NCBI GenBank assembly: GCA_029880265.1
Contig: JAOUOT010000024.1
Span: forward strand, 1 to 37,478
Length of the DNA: 37,478 nt
From: Spirochaetia bacterium
GTDB lineage: Bacteria > Spirochaetota > Leptospiria > Turneriellales > JAOUOS01
Direction of reading: 5' to 3'
The notes beneath the pieces are model-generated. The model saw only the letters and a list, made by a program, of their open reading frames with translations, did not search any database and was not told the DNA's origin. Shown in pieces: positions 18,280-24,893 of this stretch. Each line of letters opens with the position of its first letter. The stretch's first letter is position 1. The position numbers and the translations under genes were made by a program.

Positions 18280-18654
18280 ATGAGTATAAAAAATGTGCTT
18301 TTGGTAGACGACTCGGTTTTAACGCAAAAACAGTTGTCAAAAATCTTAGAAGAAGGCGGTTATACCGTGAAAGATATCGCTAAAAATGGCGTTGAGGCGG
18401 TAGATAAGTTCACCCAAATGAAAGGCGAACTCGACCTTGTTACCCTTGACATTACCATGCCAGAAATGGACGGCATTCAGGTTCTTGAGAAAATTTTCTC
18501 TATCAAACCCGACGCCAAAGTTATCATGGTAAGCGCCATGGGCAAAGAAACTACGGTTCAGCAGTGCCTTTCGATGGGGGCAAAAAGCTTTATCATAAAG
18601 CCTTTCTATAAGTCTAAAATACTGGAGACAATAGAACATGTTGCGGCCAACTAG
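18280..18654 (+). CDS. cheY: CheY-type single-domain response regulator
   Basis: 124 residues, one receiver domain and nothing else. Asp10-Asp11 form the acidic pocket, Asp57 (LVTLDITMPEMDG) is the phospho-acceptor, Ser86 takes the Thr position and Lys108 (FIIKPF) completes the site. The start has a strong AAGGAG. It should accept phosphate from the P1-CheW protein just upstream. Its output (flagellar switch, pili or other) cannot be told from the sequence, because no motility genes are in the window. The stop overlaps the next gene by 17 bases, which suggests that CheY and the CheX-like protein are made together. Confidence 0.95.
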   Translation: MSIKNVLLVDDSVLTQKQLSKILEEGGYTVKDIAKNGVEAVDKFTQMKGELDLVTLDITMPEMDGIQVLEKIFSIKPDAKVIMVSAMGKETTVQQCLSMGAKSFIIKPFYKSKILETIEHVAAN

Positions 18655-19156
18655 TACGCTGAAAAAAGCGGATATCGACAAGTTAATCAAAGAGATTAAC
18701 GAACGCAAGATTCCTCTTTCTCAAATGAAAGAAAGAGGACAAGTGGTACTGGCAGATTTCATCAAGTCTGAAGTTGTAAAACAAGACGATAAAACAGACG
18801 AAATCACCAAAAGAGATTTAACATATGAGCTCTGGTTTAACGGCCACTTAGGCGGCAAGATTCTTTTAAATATAGATTCAAAACCTGCGTTTCATATCAC
18901 TGAAATTTTATTTGGCGAAAACGCCGAGAATAAAATTGATCTTGTTAACGAAGCGATGAAAGAAGCCTTAAATATTTTCAGCGGTCATTTGAGCTCTTTC
19001 TTTCACGACTATGGATATGAAATTGATATCGGCGTGCCTATTTCAAGCGGCCACAATATACTTGAATCGAAAGCGGCGCTAAAGCTTCTTTTCAGGTATA
19101 CGTCTGACGATAAACCATTTCAATTTTTTGTAGAAATTGATCCTGAAGAAGAATAA
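18638..19156 (+). CDS. CheX/CheC-like predicted CheY-P phosphatase, copy 1
   Basis: 172 residues. The C-terminal two thirds (about 60-168) resembles the CheC/CheX/FliY phosphatase fold: GGKILLNID strand, FHITEILFGEN, then the active-site helix with Glu109 and Asn112 (E-x2-N in KEALNIFSGHL) and Pro134. The Asp/Ser usually four residues before the Glu is Glu105. One E-x2-N helix per chain is as in CheX, which works as a dimer. The N-terminal 55 residues are helical and specific to this pair. A GGAG site lies 10 bases before the ATG inside cheY. Expected role: dephosphorylating CheY-P. The family call is by motif and context rather than strong overall similarity. Confidence 0.78.
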   Translation: MLRPTSTLKKADIDKLIKEINERKIPLSQMKERGQVVLADFIKSEVVKQDDKTDEITKRDLTYELWFNGHLGGKILLNIDSKPAFHITEILFGENAENKIDLVNEAMKEALNIFSGHLSSFFHDYGYEIDIGVPISSGHNILESKAALKLLFRYTSDDKPFQFFVEIDPEEE

Positions 19157-19177
19157 ATGACCAAGGAGACAAGCAAG

Positions 19178-19690
19178 ATGACTGTACAAAACCCGACAGA
19201 GTCTGAAACTGACATTGAGAAAATAATAAAAGAAATAAACCAGGGATTAGAATCTTTATTTCTTGCCAAAGAGAAAACAAGGGTTATCTTAGGAGAGTTT
19301 GTAAACTCTGATATTGTAAGCCATAACGATAAAAACAGGAAAGTTAAGAAATACTCTTTAACGTATGAACTTGATTTTCACGGAAGTTTTGGCGGTAAGA
19401 TATTGCTAAATATAGAACCTGAGATAGCTTTATACATAACAAGTCTTCTTTTTGGCGAAGATTTAGAAGACCCTATTTCTTATGTTAACGAAGCAATGAA
19501 AGAAACTTTGAATATTTTCAGCGGTCATCTTGTTTCTTTTTTTGAAGAATATGATTATGATCTTGATATAGGGCTTCCTTCGCCCTCGAAGTACGACTTT
19601 ATGAAATCAAAGCCCAGAAAAAAAATATTGTTCAGATATTTATCTGACGACCATATCATTCAGTTTATACTGGAGATACACAAACCTTAA
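19178..19690 (+). CDS. CheX/CheC-like predicted CheY-P phosphatase, copy 2
   Basis: 170 residues from the ATG at 19178, chosen because an AAGGAG site sits 9 bases before it; an ATG at 19157 abuts the previous stop but has no such site. It is a clear tandem paralogue of the preceding gene. The same positions carry Glu109, Asn112 and Pro134 (KETLNIFSGHLVSFFEEYDYDLDIGLP), and TYELDFHGSFGGKILLNIE matches the copy 1 strand block. The two copies differ mainly in the N-terminal 55 residues and in surface loops. They may form a heterodimer, serve two CheY proteins, or have split roles. It is followed 47 bp later by the second receptor. Confidence 0.78.
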   Translation: MTVQNPTESETDIEKIIKEINQGLESLFLAKEKTRVILGEFVNSDIVSHNDKNRKVKKYSLTYELDFHGSFGGKILLNIEPEIALYITSLLFGEDLEDPISYVNEAMKETLNIFSGHLVSFFEEYDYDLDIGLPSPSKYDFMKSKPRKKILFRYLSDDHIIQFILEIHKP

Positions 19691-19737
19691 TAAATGGAAA
19701 TTTTTTATTAATACAACAATAAAAGGAGCAAACTAAA

Positions 19738-21717
19738 ATGAATTGGATAAGAAACATAAAACTTAGAAATAAGTTTATATTGATGGTGCTTTTTCCCACT
19801 ATCAGTTTATTATATTTTTCAATTGTAACAGTCAATGAAAAATATAATATTTACAACGACATTCTTCATCTTGAAGAACTTGCCGACGTAGGCGTAAAGA
19901 TAAGCCGCCTGGTGCACGAAACCCAGAAAGAAAGGGGTATGACCGCCGGTTTTTTCGGTTCAAAAGGAACCATGTTTAAAAGCGAACTTGATTCTCAAAG
20001 AAAGCTTACCAACGAAAAACTCAAAACCGTAAATGAAACTCTTGAAAAATCGAATATCGATTATTTCGGCAAAGATTTTAAAGATTTGGTAAAAAATACG
20101 ATAAAAAGATTAGACGATTTAAAAGGCCTAAGAAGCGATGTAGATAATATGTCGATAACCGGCGCTTATTCTATCGGCTGGTACACGCAAACAAACAAAC
20201 TTCTTTTAGACATTGTAAGTTATGTTTCAAAATTAAGCAGCAACGCAGAAATCTCGGTTTTATCTTCGGCCTATGTAAATTTTATTTTAGGCAAAGAAAG
20301 AACCGGTATTGAAAGAGCGGTTATAAACAATACCTTTGCCGCCGATAAATTTCTGGGCGATAACTTTATCAAGTTTATTAATTTAACCACCCAGCAAGAA
20401 ACCTATAACAATGTTTTTCTTTCTTACGCATCAGATAGCCAAAAGAAATTCTTTAACGAAAAGCTTGACAATGATGCAGTTAAAGAGACGACCCGTCTTG
20501 AAAATATAGCGAAAGAAAAAGCGGCCCAGGGCAATTTTGGGGTAGACCCGAAACACTGGTTTAACACAATCACAAAGAAAATTAATATTCTAAAAGATAT
20601 TGAAGATAAATTATCAGACGATTTGCTTCAAAAGTCAAATGAGGTTGAAACGAAAGCCCTTACCGTTTTAACTTCATTTCTGACGATAGGCGGCTTGTCC
20701 CTTTTTCTTTCTTTTTTCTTTGTATATTTTATCGCGAATATCATTGTTAAAAGAATTAATCTAAGCATTGAATCTCTTGATAAGCTTGCCGACGGCGACA
20801 TTGAAGTCGACATAAAAAACGAAGGCAACGACGAAGTCGGCGCCATGCTCGGGTCGATGAAAAAGATGGTAAGCTCTACAAAAGATTTTTCAGATATCAT
20901 GAGCAAAATAGCCGAGGGTCATATGTCGATAATCGTAGAACCGAGATCGGCCAAAGACGTAATGGGAATCGCCTTAAAGACAATGACCGAAAGAATTTCG
21001 GATATCATTAAAAAGATACTGCATACGTCTGATTCTTTATATGCGGCCGCAGAAGAAGTAACCCGTTCTTCTGATATGCTCAGCTCTTCAGCGGGCGAAC
21101 AAAGCGCCAATGTTGAAGAAGTAAGCGCCACAATTGAAGAATTAAGCGCTATAGCCTCAAACAACTCTGACAATTCGGCTCAGACAAATTCAATGGCCGT
21201 CAAATCGGTAAAAGAATCTGAAGAAAGCGAAGAAGCTGTTAAAGGCACCGTAGAGGCCATGAACACCATCTCTAAAAAGATAAATGTCGTTCAAGATATC
21301 GCCTCTCAAACAAATTTGCTGGCGCTAAATGCGGCTATCGAAGCCGCCAGAGCGGGTAAATACGGCAAAGGTTTCGCCGTCGTAGCTTCAGAAATTCAGG
21401 ATCTTGCCGAAAAAAGCGAAACAGCGGCGAAAGAAATTAACGAGCTCGCTCTTTCAAGCCATGAAATTTCGCAAAAAGCCGGCACTATGATTAATCAGGT
21501 TATACCCAGCATTCGAAAAACCTCTGAACTGGTCAATGAGATTAACGAGTCTTCAAACCAGCAAAACAGCTCATTATCAGAAATGAGTAAGGCTCTCGAA
21601 CAGTTAAATGAAATAAGCCAGCAAAACGCGGCGTCTGCCGAAGAGCTTTTAGCCACATCTTCTGAGATGAAATCTCAGGCCGAAAACCTAAAAGAGCTAG
21701 TTTCGTTTTTTTCTTAA
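19738..21717 (+). CDS. Methyl-accepting chemotaxis protein with NIT (nitrate/nitrite-type) sensor domain
   Basis: 659 residues. TM1 is at about 12-30. The periplasmic region (about 35-300) is helical and starts with [20 protein letters not shown] and LDSQRKLT, the hallmark of NIT domains, which sense nitrate and nitrite in characterised cases. TM2 is at about 308-335, then HAMP-like segments ([37 protein letters not shown]). The signalling domain has the tip [24 protein letters not shown]. The tip equals that of the first receptor, so both should join one array. No CheR-binding pentapeptide ends the protein, which stops in [10 protein letters not shown] strong AAGGAG site precedes it. It is the last gene before an intrinsic terminator. 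The ligand is inferred from the domain family only. Confidence 0.94.
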   Translation: MNWIRNIKLRNKFILMVLFPTISLLYFSIVTVNEKYNIYNDILHLEELADVGVKISRLVHETQKERGMTAGFFGSKGTMFKSELDSQRKLTNEKLKTVNETLEKSNIDYFGKDFKDLVKNTIKRLDDLKGLRSDVDNMSITGAYSIGWYTQTNKLLLDIVSYVSKLSSNAEISVLSSAYVNFILGKERTGIERAVINNTFAADKFLGDNFIKFINLTTQQETYNNVFLSYASDSQKKFFNEKLDNDAVKETTRLENIAKEKAAQGNFGVDPKHWFNTITKKINILKDIEDKLSDDLLQKSNEVETKALTVLTSFLTIGGLSLFLSFFFVYFIANIIVKRINLSIESLDKLADGDIEVDIKNEGNDEVGAMLGSMKKMVSSTKDFSDIMSKIAEGHMSIIVEPRSAKDVMGIALKTMTERISDIIKKILHTSDSLYAAAEEVTRSSDMLSSSAGEQSANVEEVSATIEELSAIASNNSDNSAQTNSMAVKSVKESEESEEAVKGTVEAMNTISKKINVVQDIASQTNLLALNAAIEAARAGKYGKGFAVVASEIQDLAEKSETAAKEINELALSSHEISQKAGTMINQVIPSIRKTSELVNEINESSNQQNSSLSEMSKALEQLNEISQQNAASAEELLATSSEMKSQAENLKELVSFFS

Positions 21718-21737
21718 TATTTTTCGGTAACTCTCTT

Positions 21738-21769
21738 AAAGCGGGCATTTTAATGCCCGCTTTTTTTTT
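21738..21769 (+). terminator. Rho-independent terminator of the chemosensory operon
   Basis: AAAGCGGGCATT (21738-21749) is complementary to AATGCCCGCTTT (21752-21763), and the run TTTTTTTTT (21761-21769) follows. It begins 20 bases after the receptor stop. The stop codon of the convergent gene (21768-21770) sits in the T-tract, so the hairpin may serve both strands, although the minus side has only a short T run. Confidence 0.93.
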
Positions 21770-22427
21770 ACTTATAAGAATCGCCCGCCGCAGACGGCAA
21801 ATCTATAATTTCAATTTTTACCGCAGCCTGCGGATGAGGTTTCTTTTTATGATAATTTTTATTTTTACTTTCGACTTCTTTCCAGCCGGTTTGCGCGTTA
21901 TAGGTATCGGCAAAATATGAATAAAGATTTGTTGTTCCGTCAACTGTGCTTATTGAGAAATTTCTAAAAAAATTAAATATTGCGTCTAAATAATATTCTT
22001 TTTTATTTTTTAATTTTATCTTTACTCTCGATGGCTCAAATTCAAATAAAGACTCTTTAGGCGATTCTTTAATTTTTTTCTGGCTATATTCTAGTACTTC
22101 AATATATTCAATTTCTTTTATAAATAATTTCTTCTCGAATATTAATCCGTTTTTATAATGCCTAAAAGCTATCGTTTGGGGCAAATAGATAAACCCTGAA
22201 ATTTCGTCTCTGCTACCTAAGGTAACTTTTGCCTGAATTTGAATTTTATCTTCGTTTTCATTTTGATCTTTTCTTTTTTTCTTTTTTTCTTCATAACCAA
22301 CCGAAGGCTCTTTAGGCTCAACGACAGAGGCTGGTTCCTGCGAATAACCTATTGATATCGCTTTAGAAACGACCGTAAAACAATAGAATAATAAGAAGAA
22401 TAATGCTTTAATTAATTTTAGTTTCAT
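21768..22427 (-). CDS. Exported protein of unknown function
   Basis: 219 residues, family not recognised. The N-terminus is a signal peptide (LIKALFFLLFYCFTVVSKA). A Lys/Glu-rich linker (about 43-63) precedes a predicted beta-rich domain (about 64-180: IQIQAKVTLGSRDEISGFIY, KKLFIKEIEYIEVLEY, SRVKIKLKNKKEYYLDAIF), and there is a basic tail. The strand pattern suggests a small periplasmic or surface beta domain. It overlaps the end of the LarC-like gene by 20 bases, so it is probably translated with it. It has similar layout (signal, charged linker, beta domain with SRVKIKLK/IRIKIKTD-type strands) to the protein at 23291-23797, and these could be distant relatives. Function unknown. Confidence 0.7.
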   Translation of the reverse strand: MKLKLIKALFFLLFYCFTVVSKAISIGYSQEPASVVEPKEPSVGYEEKKKKRKDQNENEDKIQIQAKVTLGSRDEISGFIYLPQTIAFRHYKNGLIFEKKLFIKEIEYIEVLEYSQKKIKESPKESLFEFEPSRVKIKLKNKKEYYLDAIFNFFRNFSISTVDGTTNLYSYFADTYNAQTGWKEVESKNKNYHKKKPHPQAAVKIEIIDLPSAAGDSYK

Positions 22428-23226
22428 ATTCGAATTCTTTAAGTAATGTAGTTCTTAAAATATTCGGTCTGTCAAGAAATTCTTTGCTTCCCGCGCCGCA
22501 TCCGGTTTCTATTATTTCATATTCTTTTGACATATTGTGAAACTCTACGTTTAACCCTTTCAATATAGACGCGCCCGTTGGCGTCGTAATTTCGCCGCCG
22601 GCCTCGACGAAACGCACGGGAAATCCCTTTAATATTTCTAAAACCGCCGGAGCAGGAAGAGAAATCTCTCCGTGAGAAAAATTTACGCTGCCTGACGACG
22701 AAAGAAGCGCGTAATTGGCGTAAATTTTCGGTTTGCCCAATAGTTCATGTAAAACAGCCGCTGAAACCATATCTAAGACCGAATCTTCTGAACCCGCTTC
22801 ATGCAAATGTATTTCTTCTTTATTTTTGCCGTGTACCTTCGCCTCGGCTTCGGCGAGATAATCTATAATTTTCAAAGCTGTTTCTTTTTCATAGCCCGAT
22901 AATTTTGATTTTTCTATCATTTTAACAATATCTGCAACTTTTCGATGAGAATGAGCGTCATTTTTCTCATATTCATAATTGATATAAGAAGCCGCAAACC
23001 CCTTTCTATTAACTTTGCTTATGTTTATTTTTAATCTTTGATTGAAATTTGTTAAGAAAAATTCTATAATTTTTTCTTCCCATTTATTTTTAAGATTTTT
23101 AAAGATAGCATTTGTCTTCGCTGTATCAAAGAGATCTAAGACGGCCGCTGTAAACATATCGCCCGATATGCCGCTTTGCATATTTAAAAACAGCTTATAT
23201 TTTTCAAGATTTTCTTTTTCGTTCAC
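22408..23226 (-). CDS. larC: LarC1-only nickel-pincer cofactor protein homologue (DUF111)
   Basis: 272 residues, starting at a GTG (an ATG three bases upstream meets an immediate stop). LarC landmarks: SGISGDMFTAAVLDLF (about 18-33), a His-rich region (NDAHSHRKVADI), HLHEAGSEDSVLDMVSAAVL (about 144-163), LPAPAVLEILKGFPV and EITTPTGASILKGL. LarC inserts nickel into the pincer cofactor of lactate racemase-type enzymes. Full LarC is about 400 residues with a C-terminal LarC2 domain. Here the frame stops after the LarC1 part and the overlapping downstream gene is unrelated, so no LarC2 is encoded in any frame that I can see. No larA, larB or larE is nearby. It may be a distinct short subfamily. 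Confidence 0.85.
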   Translation of the reverse strand: MNEKENLEKYKLFLNMQSGISGDMFTAAVLDLFDTAKTNAIFKNLKNKWEEKIIEFFLTNFNQRLKINISKVNRKGFAASYINYEYEKNDAHSHRKVADIVKMIEKSKLSGYEKETALKIIDYLAEAEAKVHGKNKEEIHLHEAGSEDSVLDMVSAAVLHELLGKPKIYANYALLSSSGSVNFSHGEISLPAPAVLEILKGFPVRFVEAGGEITTPTGASILKGLNVEFHNMSKEYEIIETGCGAGSKEFLDRPNILRTTLLKEFEYETKIN

Positions 23227-23290
23227 ATAATCGAATTTTTATTTTAAAACATGCAGACAAGTCTTATATTAACAGACTTTTTTAAATAAC

Positions 23291-23797
23291 TTAAAATTCG
23301 ATATTGTCAATTTCGACGCTTACCGCCGATTCAAATATGCCTATGATAACGGGAACCAATTCTCTTGTATTTTTTTCGATCTTTTTTGTCTTTTTTTCGC
23401 TGTATTCGTCTATTATTTTTTTAATGTTTGAATCGTATTTTAAAGGAGCTCTTGTTATACTTCCTATCGCCCCGCCTTTAACGTGATAGGTAATTCCTGA
23501 TCTTAAAAAATTAACCTTATCGTCATACGTTCTATCTGATTGATTTTCTCTATATTTTAAATAAACCGGTTCGCCTGAGTAATCGTAAAATATTAAAAAA
23601 TTTCCGTAAAAACTCTGAAAATTTAATTTCATTTCGATAGGATATTCTTTCCTGGGATCTGTTTTTATTTTTATTCGAATATTCTCAAGACGCACGTCGT
23701 TTTCTCGCAAATCAGAAGAAACGATATTTATTGACATTAGAAATATTATTAAAATACTTAACGGCGAAATAATAGTTATTTTATTTTTAAGTTCCAT
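23291..23797 (-). CDS. Exported protein of unknown function
   Basis: 168 residues from the ATG at 23797, chosen because an AGGA ribosome-binding site precedes it and the signal peptide (KITIISPLSILIIFLMSINIVSS) then starts properly. A longer frame from 23830 adds 11 residues. The mature part begins with beta strands (RLENIRIKIKTDPRKEYPIEMKLNFQSFYGNFLIFYDY), contains SDRTYDDKVNFLRSGITYHVKGGAIGSI and ends in a hydrophobic strand, VPVIIGIFESAVSVEI. No known family. It overlaps the HEAT-repeat gene by 11 bases, so it belongs to the same operon (TPR, HEAT, this gene). Probably periplasmic or an envelope-associated partner of those scaffold proteins, by context only. Confidence 0.7.
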   Translation of the reverse strand: MELKNKITIISPLSILIIFLMSINIVSSDLRENDVRLENIRIKIKTDPRKEYPIEMKLNFQSFYGNFLIFYDYSGEPVYLKYRENQSDRTYDDKVNFLRSGITYHVKGGAIGSITRAPLKYDSNIKKIIDEYSEKKTKKIEKNTRELVPVIIGIFESAVSVEIDNIEF

Positions 23798-24893
23798 TTT
23801 CCTGTTTTGCCGCAAAACCCATTTTCTCAAGCGCTTTTTCTGCTTCTTTTTTCACCTTGGCGTTGGTATCATATTTTGCTTTAAACTCTAATAAGTCTTT
23901 ATATTCGGTAAGCTTTAACTCTCCTAAGTATCTTATCGCCCGCAGCCTTACGCCGTCATGATCGTCGCGGGTCATTTCAACTAATATAGGCGCAATTTTT
24001 GTATCGCCAAGTCTGATTAAGGCCCCTATAATATGCATTTTTAATCTGGCATGCTTTCTTATTTCATCGGGATCTTTTTTTGAATTTATTTCAGAAAGAG
24101 TGTTTCTTAGAATATCAATCGAACTTTTTTCTTTAATCTTGCCCAATGAATTCGCCGCAAAGCCTCTTACTAGTTCATCGCCTTCTTCTTGTAAAAGAGT
24201 TTCTAAATACTCTACAATTTCTCTTCTAGTATCTTCAACGCCGCCAAAATGTCTAATTATCGCCGTTTTATTGTTTCTATAAATAGTATCTTCTTTTACT
24301 TTCTTTAATAAAAAATCGTTTAATTCTTTGTATTTATAAACGCTTAATAGAGATAATAGGCGTATAATACCATTATCGTTTTTTTCGAAATCTGACTTTT
24401 CAATGACTTTTGAGGCCGCTTCGGCCGCTCCGTCGGGTTTTTTCTTGATTAAAGTTTGAGCCGCTAAAAAAACGAGATCTGAATCTTCATGATTTAAAAA
24501 AGGTATGATTTCTTTATCAAGGTCTTTCCATTTTACATTTTTTATTAATTCAATAATTTTTTGTCTGATTAAAATACTATCAACTTTCATTAAATCTCTT
24601 AATTCTTTCATCAAAGATTTTTGATTGTCTTCATGCAGTTTTTCGATTTTTTTCACGATATCTCTAACTTGAGAAGACGAACCGTATTTCAGTATCTGTC
24701 GAATTCTCTCGACTTTTTCTTCTTCGGCTTTTTCTGCTTTATCTTTTTCTTTATTTTCATAAGGCTTATTCGATTCTTCAATATCAGAAGAGAGCTCAAG
24801 ATCTTCGTCTAAATCTATTTCTTCAGCATGTACATAAAAAGCAAAATTAAATAAAAGACTGATTGCAATATATCTGATACTTTTTATTTTCAT
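23787..24893 (-). CDS. Exported HEAT-repeat protein
   Basis: 368 residues. Residues 1-23 are a signal peptide ending in YVHA. A strongly acidic and charged linker (about 24-85) is followed by an alpha-helical repeat domain up to the C-terminus. HEAT-type units are visible: IIPFLNHEDSDLVFLAAQTLI, EEGDELVRGFAANSLGKI and DDHDGVRLRAIRYLGELK. Such repeats act as protein-binding scaffolds. The ATG follows the stop of the TPR gene directly (TAA then ATG), and the next gene overlaps by 11 bases, so the three are translationally coupled. The likely location is the periplasm. No enzymatic motif is seen. Confidence 0.85.
   Translation of the reverse strand: MKIKSIRYIAISLLFNFAFYVHAEEIDLDEDLELSSDIEESNKPYENKEKDKAEKAEEEKVERIRQILKYGSSSQVRDIVKKIEKLHEDNQKSLMKELRDLMKVDSILIRQKIIELIKNVKWKDLDKEIIPFLNHEDSDLVFLAAQTLIKKKPDGAAEAASKVIEKSDFEKNDNGIIRLLSLLSVYKYKELNDFLLKKVKEDTIYRNNKTAIIRHFGGVEDTRREIVEYLETLLQEEGDELVRGFAANSLGKIKEKSSIDILRNTLSEINSKKDPDEIRKHARLKMHIIGALIRLGDTKIAPILVEMTRDDHDGVRLRAIRYLGELKLTEYKDLLEFKAKYDTNAKVKKEAEKALEKMGFAAKQENGT

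Noticed and set aside
23259..23284. AAGTCT/AGACTT hairpin followed by a T run, upstream of the larC gene
   Set aside because: The T run is on the plus strand, where no gene ends, and the stem has only six pairs. A terminator for the minus-strand genes is not supported.
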